Assembly (NCBI GenBank): GCA_964593795.1
Contig: CAZQJC010000371.1
Coordinates: forward strand, 1-64,000
Length of the DNA: 64,000 bases
From: JAHFDS01 sp964593795
Lineage (GTDB): Bacteria; Myxococcota_A; Polyangia; JAHFDS01
Direction: 5' to 3'
In this document: one piece after another, positions 41,636-52,005 of the stretch
How the letters are laid out: the number at the start of each line of letters is the position of its first letter
Position numbering within the stretch: position 1 is the first letter of the stretch
Made by a program: the position numbers and the translations under genes
The notes under the pieces: generated by a model
Databases searched by the model: none
Seen by the model: only the letters and a program-made list of their open reading frames with translations
Told to the model about the DNA's origin: nothing

Positions 41636-42921
41636 GAGGCACCCTCCGCAGCGTCCGGCTCGGCGCCGGACTCCGGTGGGCACTCCGGTGTTCGCCGCGC
41701 GGAGCCGCCGATGGAGAAACCCGTCAGCTTGCCCCCGCGGACCTGCTCCCACAGGTCGTCGCTGAGCACGCGCACGGCGAAGAGCCAGGTGCCCTTCTTG
41801 ACGGGCACATCGCCGACCTGGAAGTCGATCGGGGCGAGGTAGCTCTCGAGGATCTTGACCTCGTCGTTGACCCGCAGCCGGTGCATGAGCCCGAGCCCGC
41901 CGAACTCCTGCATGAAGCGATGGGCGGCCTTTCGAACCTCGTCGGGCGAGTAGATGTCGCCCTGTCCGTCCACGCGCTCGGGCTCGAGGACGACGCCGAG
42001 CACGTAGCGCTCGTCCGTCGGATCAGCACCCTTGAGGAGCGGGATGGACTTCGCGAAGGGCGCTCCCGAATCGCCGAGCGCCGGTGCGACGTCGTCCGCC
42101 CGCCAGCCGCCAGCGTGCAGCGTCTCGAGCTGCTTGCGTGCGGGCTCGAAGTTCGTGACGAGGAGCTGCGTCAGGAGCTTCGGACCTTCGACGCCGCGCA
42201 TCGAGCGGATGCTGCGCGTGGTGCGGATTCGCCGGACCTGGAAGCCCGCCTTGGTGAGGAGCTGCGGGAGCTGTCCGCGCGTCCCGTAAGTAAGGACGAA
42301 CTTGCCCTTCAGGCCCTCGAGGATCTTGGCGAAGCGCGCCTCGTCGAAGCGGTCCTCGCCGACCTGGACGTCGTAGCCGGCGTACGGCGGATCGAGGAAG
42401 AACGCCGTCGCCGGGCTGTCGAACTTCCGGACGATGCGCTCGTAGTCGCCCGCGTGGATGCGCACCTTGCGCAGACGCGGTGCAAAGGCGGCGAGGCGCT
42501 CCGGGGTGCGCGCCCGGACGCCCTCCGCGGTCGGCGAGAAGCTCTTGCCTCGCAGCTTCCCGTACGAGAAGTGCGTGACGTAGAGGAAGCGATAGAGCCA
42601 CTCGAGGTCGTCGGTCGGACTCGACTCGACGAGCTCCTTGAACAGGGACTTTCGCCCCACCCAGTCGCGCTTGCCGAGACGCCCGAGCTCCGCCGCCCCG
42701 AGCCGCTTGATGAGCCGGTAGGCCTTCGCGATGTCAGGGTCGGCGTCGCCGATGACTTCGCGTTCGGCGGCGTCCTTGGCGAACAGCACCGCGGCGCTCC
42801 CGGCGAACGGCTCCACGTACGTGCGATGCGCGGGGAGGAGCTTGACCAGGCGGTCGGCGATCCGCTTCTTGCCGGCCGGCGAGCCCCAGATGGTCTTGCC
42901 GAGGAGGCAGCTTGCCGTCAT
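41632..42921 (-). CDS. DNA adenine methylase fused to XkdF prohead-protease domain
   Basis: A 429-residue fusion. Residues 1-275 are a D12-class N6-adenine methyltransferase: SAM motif YVEPFAGSAAVLF (35-47) and catalytic DPPY (177-180). Residues about 305-407 are an XkdF domain: YVLGVVLEPERVDGQGDIYS, H347 in LMHRLR, and KLTGFSIGG. Methylation of phage DNA could protect it from host restriction, while XkdF matures the head. The join is in one frame. I use ATG 42921; the upstream frame is a shadow. The remaining piece of the protease domain appears to begin the next gene. Confidence 0.88.
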   Translation of the reverse strand: MTASCLLGKTIWGSPAGKKRIADRLVKLLPAHRTYVEPFAGSAAVLFAKDAAEREVIGDADPDIAKAYRLIKRLGAAELGRLGKRDWVGRKSLFKELVESSPTDDLEWLYRFLYVTHFSYGKLRGKSFSPTAEGVRARTPERLAAFAPRLRKVRIHAGDYERIVRKFDSPATAFFLDPPYAGYDVQVGEDRFDEARFAKILEGLKGKFVLTYGTRGQLPQLLTKAGFQVRRIRTTRSIRSMRGVEGPKLLTQLLVTNFEPARKQLETLHAGGWRADDVAPALGDSGAPFAKSIPLLKGADPTDERYVLGVVLEPERVDGQGDIYSPDEVRKAAHRFMQEFGGLGLMHRLRVNDEVKILESYLAPIDFQVGDVPVKKGTWLFAVRVLSDDLWEQVRGGKLTGFSIGGSARRTPECPPESGAEPDAAEGAS

Positions 42922-43016
42922 CACGCGACACAAGGCGCGTCGCGCGCGTGCGCGGGGACAGCGGTTGTTCAGGATTCGTTGACGGCGGGTACCGTGGCGC
43001 TTCAACCTCATCGCCC

Positions 43017-43265
43017 ATGCGCGCCCTCGGCTTGGTCCTGGTCGTTGCGTCCTGCTCGAACGTGGTGTCGCCCTCCCTGGTCAAGGTGCGGGCGAGCGCT
43101 GACTTCCAGTGCGGCAAGGAGCAGGTCCAGGTGAAACAGCTCGGAGACACGACTTGGAGCGCGAGCGGCTGCGGCAAGACCGCGGCCTACACCTGCTGGA
43201 CGTCCGTCGGCATGGGCGAGGGCACGTGTGTCCGCGAGGGAGAGGGACCTACGCAGGCACCGTAG
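43017..43265 (+). CDS. Small secreted lipoprotein, opposite to phage genes
   Basis: An 82-residue rightward gene. Signal LGLVLVVASC ends in a lipobox Cys. The mature part is a small Cys-containing domain (DFQCGKEQVQVKQLGDTTW, then ASGCGKTAAYTCW) common in myxobacterial surface lipoproteins. It lies between the Dam-XkdF and head-morphogenesis genes and runs against the leftward phage operon, overlapping the next gene tail-to-tail, so it is probably host-derived cargo. Confidence 0.72.
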   Translation: MRALGLVLVVASCSNVVSPSLVKVRASADFQCGKEQVQVKQLGDTTWSASGCGKTAAYTCWTSVGMGEGTCVREGEGPTQAP

Positions 43266-44301
43266 TGCTGCGGCAGAGGCCGTGGTAGGGCGGGAACCCG
43301 AGCCCGAGACTCTCGAGGTCGCGGTCGTTCATAGCAGAAGCGAAGCCTCCCCCCGCGCTCCCCGTCGCCACCGTGGTCCGCTCTCCGCCACGCTCGATGT
43401 ACAGCTGCTTCCCGTTCGCGCCGTCGCGACCGAGGCGGATCCAGGGATGCGCGTCCTGCAGGTCCCCTACGGAATCTGCCCGCTCGATGGCCTCGAAGCG
43501 GTCGAGCGCAGTGGCCACCGAGAACGTCTTGCCGTCGAGGAAGCTGCAGATGGGCGTGGTCGCGCGGTCGAGGACCGCCACGATGCGATAGCGATCAATG
43601 CCAGCCTCGGCGTAGGCCGACACCTGCGCGTAGGAGCGGCCGGAGGAGACCACGGTGCCAGCCACGACCTCCCAGTAGGGGGAGCTCCCGGTCACGAGCA
43701 CCCCGGTCGCGAGCCGCTCCAGCTCGATGGCGATGTCTTCGCGGCCCAGCCCGCGCTCGAGCGCGGTCGCGATGGTGTCTCGCACCCGATGCTGGAACGC
43801 CGCTGCCCGGCGCACGTACTCCTGCCGCACGAACGGCCCCTGACTGCGGCGGACGTGCGCGATCACGCGCTGGTCGACGGCGTTGAAGTCGGCGGCGATC
43901 GCAAGGCCGTCTCGGCGGCGTCCGCGTGATCGAACGGCCCGGACCACGGCCTCCGCGGCGCGCCCGATGGTTGCCTCGATCTGACCGGGCACGCCCCGGG
44001 TGGCGCGTCCCGCGAGTGTCATTGCCTCCGCAATCAGAGAACGTCGGCGAGCGGGTGTCGTGGCGCTCCAGTCGACGTCGAGCGCAGCGACGGCGGTTCG
44101 AATGGCCGAGGCCTCGCTGCGGGCGACGCGCGACCGCAGCGACATGGCGAGCCGCGACACGACGCGGTCGAAGTCGCGAGACTCCTCGAGGTCGAGGGCC
44201 TTGCCGACTGAAACCCCGAAGCGCTCGAGGAGAGACTCCGCCGCCTCGTGCGCGCGCCCCAGGAGGGCGATGCCGTCAGCGGTACACGATGGGCCGCACA
44301 C
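43249..44301 (-). CDS. Phage head morphogenesis protein (SPP1 gp7/Mu gpF-like)
   Basis: A 350-residue protein. The C-terminal minor-head domain is clear: VLDRATTPICSFLDGKTF and GFPPYHGLCRSTTV carry the PF04233 signature. The N-terminal 200 residues are helical. It is a minor capsid protein bound to portal and needed for DNA ejection or head assembly. It overlaps the upstream zinc-ribbon gene by 26 bases and, on the other strand, the end of the lipoprotein gene. Confidence 0.85.
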   Translation of the reverse strand: MCGPSCTADGIALLGRAHEAAESLLERFGVSVGKALDLEESRDFDRVVSRLAMSLRSRVARSEASAIRTAVAALDVDWSATTPARRRSLIAEAMTLAGRATRGVPGQIEATIGRAAEAVVRAVRSRGRRRDGLAIAADFNAVDQRVIAHVRRSQGPFVRQEYVRRAAAFQHRVRDTIATALERGLGREDIAIELERLATGVLVTGSSPYWEVVAGTVVSSGRSYAQVSAYAEAGIDRYRIVAVLDRATTPICSFLDGKTFSVATALDRFEAIERADSVGDLQDAHPWIRLGRDGANGKQLYIERGGERTTVATGSAGGGFASAMNDRDLESLGLGFPPYHGLCRSTTVPA

Positions 44302-44550
44302 CCGGAACCTCCTCGAGCAGGGCTATGCCGCGGACCAGACGGATCTCCACCCCGCAGTAGATGCAGCCGACGGGGCCAAGGGTCACGAGGCCGGTCTCCT
44401 CCGTGATCTGCTGCGCCGCCGGGCCGTCGAGCACGATGTTCGGGAAGCCGCACCGGGGACAGCCGAGGTGATAGCCAACGAGACGGCTGCCCGCTCGCTG
44501 CGGCACCCGGCGCAGGTCACCCCGACGCAGAGCACACGGAGGCTTGCTGG

Positions 44551-44566
<16 letters not shown>
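44276..44566 (-). CDS. Small phage zinc-ribbon protein
   Basis: A 96-residue protein with two CxxC pairs (CPRC and CIYC) about 32 residues apart, a zinc ribbon. The N-terminus is basic. It overlaps the portal gene's 3' end by 16 bases and the head-morphogenesis start by 26. Role unknown; small zinc proteins in this position may help packaging or regulate late genes. Confidence 0.65.
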
Positions 44567-46344
<1,778 letters not shown>

Positions 46345-46515
46345 GCGAAGACGCAAGGCCGGCGACGGGCGCGAGAGGGACCAAGATTGCGCAGCTCAGC
46401 ACGGCGACGCGCCGACCGGAGGAGGCTTGTCGACAGGCGACGCGTTCCCATCCCCCAGCCCAGGTCGCTCGGGCTACAACTTCGGAGGGGCGGGAGTTCC
46501 CAGTCCGGAGGTTCC

Positions 46516-47727
46516 GTGAGCGAGATCAAGGTCGTTGGCGGTGGGGCGGCTCTCGTGAAGGAGCTCGAGGCCCTGATCGACTGGGCTCATGATGTCGACC
46601 TCGCCTTCGCTTGGGCATCGTCCGCGAACGGGCGGGCCCCCCACTGGAATGCGCTCAATTTCGGCAAGGTGCGACGGGCGATCATCGGCGTCCACTTCAA
46701 CCAGACGGAACCCGCTGCCCTTGAGGTCATGTCGCGCTTCGGCGTCCTGAAGGTCGTCGCCGAAACCAGCGGGGTGTTTCACCCGAAGGTGGCACTTGGC
46801 TTGAGGGAGGGCCGCGGCAGGGCAATCATCGGGTCGAGCAACTTCACACCGGGTGGCTACGGCGCGAACGTCGAGCTGAACACGGTGATCGAAGCCGACC
46901 TTGCGGATCCCGCGATGTCAGCAGTTGTGCGATTCATGGAGGCACAGTGGTCCAGCACGCGCGCTTTCGTGCCCAACGAGAGGTGGCTTGCCGACTACGC
47001 CGCCGCTTGGGCCAGACGCCCGAATCCGCCGCCCACTCCGCCACCTCCCGGCGCGGGGCAGGTCGCGACACCCGAGGACCTCGACGTCACCTTCCCGGAG
47101 TACTTCGACCTCGTGGTTGCGCAGGAGCGCAGGACGCTCGCCAACGGCGATCCGATTCGCGTGTTCGACGACGCGGAGCGGGGCTCGTACCTCCAGGAGG
47201 CAGAGGCCTGCAGCGCCGCCTTCGCGGCCCACTCCGCGTACGCCGAGATGCCCGTGGACGACCGGAAACGGGTGGCTGGCTGGGGCGACCAGACGAGCGG
47301 CTACTTCGGCCACATGATGGGGGCAGGACGGTTCAAGAACCTCGTGCTCGAGCATCCTGAGGTGCTCGGCAAGTACCTCGACAGGATCCCCCTCACGGGC
47401 ATCGTGTCTCGGCTCCTCGCAGGGGAGGTGTTGGAGGGACTCCTGGACGCGGACGGAGTCGCGCTGGGCACGGCTTCGCGGCTTCTCACTGTGAAACGTC
47501 CCGACGTGTTCCTCACGCTGAACAGTGCGAATCGTGAGCGCGTGCGGACCATCTTCGGCTCAGCGCCGACCACAGTAGGTGGCTACCTCTCGCTCCATGA
47601 CCGCATCTGGAAGCTGCCGTGGGCAAAGGCCCCGAGGCCAGAGGGCGAGGCCGAGGGCCGCGTGTGGGCGGCACGCGTCGCCCTCCTTGACGCCCTCCTC
47701 TACGAGATCCCTCCCTACCAGCGGTAG
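46516..47727 (+). CDS. PLD-type nuclease cargo gene inside the prophage
   Basis: A 403-residue rightward gene starting with GTG 46516 after GGAGG. One HKD motif is present: VFHPKVALGL (H89, K91) with IIGSSNFTPGGYGANVELN (N109, E120). Single-motif PLD enzymes act as dimers, as in BfiI/NgoFVII-type restriction enzymes. The C-terminal 200 residues (RVAGWGDQTSGYFGHMMGAG and later GLLDADGVALGTASRLLTVK) are unassigned and could recognise DNA. It lies between portal and terminase genes against their direction, so it is likely a moron with an anti-phage or self-protection role. Confidence 0.8.
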   Translation: MSEIKVVGGGAALVKELEALIDWAHDVDLAFAWASSANGRAPHWNALNFGKVRRAIIGVHFNQTEPAALEVMSRFGVLKVVAETSGVFHPKVALGLREGRGRAIIGSSNFTPGGYGANVELNTVIEADLADPAMSAVVRFMEAQWSSTRAFVPNERWLADYAAAWARRPNPPPTPPPPGAGQVATPEDLDVTFPEYFDLVVAQERRTLANGDPIRVFDDAERGSYLQEAEACSAAFAAHSAYAEMPVDDRKRVAGWGDQTSGYFGHMMGAGRFKNLVLEHPEVLGKYLDRIPLTGIVSRLLAGEVLEGLLDADGVALGTASRLLTVKRPDVFLTLNSANRERVRTIFGSAPTTVGGYLSLHDRIWKLPWAKAPRPEGEAEGRVWAARVALLDALLYEIPPYQR

Positions 47728-47781
47728 CGACTCCGCCCCGGCCGCGAGAGGCCGCAGGGCTCCATGTCGAATCCGCCGGGC

Positions 47782-49218
<1,437 letters not shown>

Positions 49219-49271
49219 CGGCAGGGCTCCCTGGACTTGCTACCGGCGCCGGTAAGAGCGTCCATGTCAGC

Positions 49272-49886
49272 ATGTCCAGATATGCAGACACCGGCCTTGC
49301 CCCCCGAACGTTGACCGAGCACGACCAGCAGCTCCTGCTCAAGGTGACCGGCGAGCACCGCGCCGGGTACCGCGACCACATCGTCTTCGCGATCGCGCTG
49401 GCGACCGGCCTGCGCGAGCACGAGATCGCGGCCCTCGACTGCGGCGACGTCTTCGAGACCGACGGCCGAGTTCGGCGGCGCATCCGGCTCCGGGTGTTCA
49501 AGAGATCGAATCGCGATCGGTCGATCCAGGAGGTCGTTCTGCCTGATCGTCTGCGGGCCAAGCTGGAGCGTTTCCGTCGCTGGAAGATGACCGAGGGCGA
49601 AGCTCTCGACGCTTCGAGCCCGCTCCTCCTCAGCCTCCGTCGGCAGCGCCTCTCGACCCGCCAGCTGCGGACGGCGATCCGGGTCTGGAGCCGTCGCGCG
49701 GGCCTCGAGCGGATGCTCGGCTTCCACGCGCTCCGCCACACGGCCTGCACGAACCTCTACCGGCGCACGCGAGACATCCGGCTGGTGCAGCGGTTCGCGC
49801 GTCACGCGTCGATCACCTCGACGATGCGGTACACGCATGCGGGCGACGACGACCTCGTGCGGGCGGTCGCCGATTTGCCGTGCTGA
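49272..49886 (+). CDS. Tyrosine recombinase (catalytic domain only)
   Basis: A 204-residue integrase. Catalytic residues are all visible: R48 in TGLREHEI, H152 and R155 in FHALRHTAC, H178 in RHASI, and the nucleophile Y187 in MRYTH. There is no N-terminal arm- or core-binding domain beyond a 15-residue lead, so it is about half the usual phage integrase size, like XerC/D-type minimal or relic forms. It runs rightward between terminase large and small subunit genes, an unusual place for a prophage integrase. Confidence 0.85.
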   Translation: MSRYADTGLAPRTLTEHDQQLLLKVTGEHRAGYRDHIVFAIALATGLREHEIAALDCGDVFETDGRVRRRIRLRVFKRSNRDRSIQEVVLPDRLRAKLERFRRWKMTEGEALDASSPLLLSLRRQRLSTRQLRTAIRVWSRRAGLERMLGFHALRHTACTNLYRRTRDIRLVQRFARHASITSTMRYTHAGDDDLVRAVADLPC

Positions 49887-50186
49887 TGCTCGCGCGCCCC
49901 GCCGATTTCCAAACGACACCCCCACTCTGGAGAGCCACCAGGGAACGCCGGGGCCGCATTCGCGCGTCTGAAACTTCGACTCCCCCCCCGGGTCCCGCCG
50001 AGCCGCCTGGCCCGGCCGGCGCGCCCGGGACCGCCGCGGACCGGGGGATCGTGGGAAAGCGGCCATCGTGCTCGGCCCTTGCGCACTTCCCCTGGTCCGG
50101 AATGTCCGGCGAATGGCCCGAAACTGCGCGGGACGGATGGCCACCTTTGGTCCAAGTCGGCCATCCCGGACCTCCCCACGCCGCCC
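49887..50186. other. Intergenic region between integrase and TerS genes
   Basis: No gene is supported here; long frames are shadows. A dyad GGATGGCC (50135-50142) / GGCCATCC (50159-50166) surrounds a smaller palindrome TTGGTCCAA. The region is between the ends of two convergent genes, so the hairpin may end transcription from either side. Lying beside the integrase it could also hold an attachment site, but no matching sequence was recognised elsewhere. Confidence 0.4.
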
Positions 50187-50813
50187 TCAATCGGCCGCCG
50201 CTTCCCCATCGGCTCCCTCGAAAGCCGCCCGCGGGGGGTCGGACTCGCCCGCGCCGTCGGTCGAGGGCGGCAGCACCTCGGCCTGGATGGATTCCTGGTG
50301 GATGCGCTGCAGCGCCTCGAGCGTGATGCCGTGCGCGATCTCCTGGCGGCTGTCGGCGCCGCCTTCGAGGAACATGCGGAGCCGCATGATCGTGTTGAGG
50401 TCGGCCGGCGTGTCGCAACGCACGCGTCCCTCCTCCAGCGCCTCGGCGAACGCCAGGATGTAGCGGTCGCAGACGCCGATCATCTCCTCGATGGACAGAG
50501 CTGCGCGCTGGGACCGGCCCTCGACGATCGTCTTGGTCGTGGCGGCACGGGTCCGCTCGATGGCTTCCTGCCGGCGCTCCATGCAGCGATGCCGCGCGGC
50601 GTAGGTCCCGATCGTCGAGCGCGCGACGCCGAAGCGTCGGGCGAGCTCGGTGTGGCTCGGGAAGATGACGACCTCGCGCCCGGACTCCTCACTGCGCACG
50701 GTCTCGCCGTGGACGAGCAACCGATCGACGTCGTCAGCGGGGAAGCGAGGCGGATCTGCACGCCGCGGGCGGCCACGTGGTCGCTGGCCGGGCTCCCGAC
50801 CGAGCTCGTTCAT
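50187..50813 (-). CDS. Terminase small subunit-like DNA-binding protein
   Basis: A 208-residue protein. A HTH near residues 50-80 (HTELARRFGVARSTIGTYAA) is followed by helices (RCMERRQEAIERTRAATTKT) and an oligomer-forming region, with an acidic tail; this is the TerS layout. It should recognise the phage packaging site. Position upstream of the large subunit supports this, although the integrase gene lies between. The start overlaps the upstream stop (ATGA). Confidence 0.7.
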   Translation of the reverse strand: MNELGREPGQRPRGRPRRADPPRFPADDVDRLLVHGETVRSEESGREVVIFPSHTELARRFGVARSTIGTYAARHRCMERRQEAIERTRAATTKTIVEGRSQRAALSIEEMIGVCDRYILAFAEALEEGRVRCDTPADLNTIMRLRMFLEGGADSRQEIAHGITLEALQRIHQESIQAEVLPPSTDGAGESDPPRAAFEGADGEAAAD

Positions 50814-51103
50814 CCCGCTCTCCGCGCCCGCTCCTCCGCCACCACCAGCAGGATCAGGTAGCCGATGAGGTCGTTGACGACATCCTCGTCGTCGTCGCGG
50901 ACTCCGCGGGCTACGCGGCTCAGCTTGTCGTCGATGCGCACACGGATCTGCTCGAGGCGGTCGGACCTCGAGAAGATCCGCAGCGGCTCGAGCGCGGAGT
51001 CGCCATACCGCTGGTTCTTCCCGATGAGCATCGTCTCGAGCCGCGCGAGCGCACGGCGGATCTCGTCGATCGTGCAGTCCTTGGCCGCGACCTTGGCGTT
51101 CAC
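50810..51103 (-). CDS. DUF1599/Nmad1-like nucleotide-modification protein
   Basis: A 97-residue MazG-like helical protein. LIGKNQRYGDSALEPLRIFS, RVRIDDKLSRVARG and DDEDVVNDLIGYLILLVVAE match DUF1599/nucleotide modification associated domain 1. This family is found next to DNA base-modification or dNTP pathways in phages. I start at GTG 51103, overlapping the upstream stop (GTGA). It is coupled to the deoxyribosyltransferase-like gene before it and TerS after it. Confidence 0.75.
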   Translation of the reverse strand: MNAKVAAKDCTIDEIRRALARLETMLIGKNQRYGDSALEPLRIFSRSDRLEQIRVRIDDKLSRVARGVRDDDEDVVNDLIGYLILLVVAEERARRAG

Positions 51104-51600
51104 GCGCGGCCACCGTTGATGAAGATGGTCGCGATGCCGAGCCTGGAGGCGTGCTCGACCTCGGCCCGCATCGACTTCGTGAGCCACGCGCCGTAGACGC
51201 GCATCTCGTCGCACCGCTCGAGAAGAGCCAGGCCGAGCTGGGCCACCTGCTCACGATCGGTGCCCTCGAGCTGGTGATGGCCGAGCATGGGTGTGATGGG
51301 CACGAGCCCCTCCGCCATGAGCTCGGTCGCCAGCTTGCGCACGCCGCCCGTCTCGCCGCCGAGCTCGCACGGATGCGGATGGCAGAGGTAGACGTGCCGC
51401 CGCGATGAGACGCGCATGCGCTCCGATCCCGACGACGGCTCCGGGCTCGGAGCCGCGCGAGGACCACACACGCAGCCGCGCAGCCACAGCAGCAGAAGAC
51501 GAAGCGCCAGCACGAGCCGCACGAGCAGCGTCGGCGCGGGCCGAGGTGGAGAGGTCGGTGCGCGCGCGTTGTCGGTGAGCCAGATGAGAGAGCCCTTCAC
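51100..51600 (-). CDS. Nucleoside deoxyribosyltransferase-like (DUF4406) protein
   Basis: A 166-residue frame. The C-terminal about 100 residues are a Rossmann-like DUF4406/2-deoxyribosyltransferase relative: VYLCHPHPCELGGETGGVRK, LVPITPMLGHHQLEG, LLERCDEMRVYGAWLTKSMR. They probably act on nucleotides. The in-frame N-terminus has a hydrophobic stretch (LLVRLVLALRLLLLWL) and GTG 51600 follows AGGAGG, so a membrane-tethered form is possible; ATG 51417 with GGAG would give the soluble enzyme alone. It pairs with the DUF1599 gene. Confidence 0.65.
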   Translation of the reverse strand: MKGSLIWLTDNARAPTSPPRPAPTLLVRLVLALRLLLLWLRGCVCGPRAAPSPEPSSGSERMRVSSRRHVYLCHPHPCELGGETGGVRKLATELMAEGLVPITPMLGHHQLEGTDREQVAQLGLALLERCDEMRVYGAWLTKSMRAEVEHASRLGIATIFINGGRA

Positions 51601-51710
51601 GTGGATGCCTCCTGCAGGGAGTCGCGGCCTGCAGTACCCGCAAGCGCGTCGGCTCCGGCCGGGGGGACATCGAGATCGCTGCCGCGCGGTGCCAGCGCGG
51701 CGCGAGCGAC

Positions 51711-51728
51711 GGTGCATCCGGTTCATCC
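51711..51728 (-). promoter_or_regulatory. 18-bp operator-like repeat, copy a
   Basis: Minus-strand sequence GGATGAACCGGATGCACC, one base off the consensus GGATGCAC-NN-GATGCACC. It is a direct repeat of GATGCAC with 9-base period. First of four copies in the gap 51601-52005 upstream of the leftward phage operon; see the paired finding. Confidence 0.55.
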
Positions 51729-51786
51729 GGCGTCGCGGTCAGATGTTCCGAGTCAACACCGCGTGCTGACTGGGCCTACCTTGGGT

Positions 51787-51804
51787 AGTGCATCCGGTGC
51801 ATCC
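51787..51804 (-). promoter_or_regulatory. 18-bp operator-like repeat, copy b
   Basis: Minus-strand sequence GGATGCACCGGATGCACT; matches the consensus except the last base. It lies 76 bases to the right of copy a, same orientation. Confidence 0.6.
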
Positions 51805-51887
51805 TCCTCGGCGACCACGGCGGCGACCACGGCGTCAACGCGCACGCCCCTACAGAGTCGATCTCGATCTCGACTCAGGCGCAGGAT

Positions 51888-51905
51888 GGATGCACCAGAT
51901 GCACC
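51888..51905 (+). promoter_or_regulatory. 18-bp operator-like repeat, copy c
   Basis: Plus-strand GGATGCACCAGATGCACC, a full match to the consensus. It is 101 bases right of copy b, opposite in orientation. Confidence 0.6.
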
Positions 51906-51964
51906 TGCTGGCTGTTTCCGAAGTGGAATCCAGGTCCTTGGTGAGTGCATTCCCCGTGGAAGGC

Positions 51965-51982
51965 GGATGCACGCGATGCACC
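51965..51982 (+). promoter_or_regulatory. 18-bp operator-like repeat, copy d
   Basis: Plus-strand GGATGCACGCGATGCACC, a full match. It is 77 bases right of copy c, mirroring the a-b spacing. Nothing else in 51601-52005 is supported as a gene. Confidence 0.6.
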
Positions 51983-52005
51983 GCAATGGCGGACAGACCG
52001 CACGC

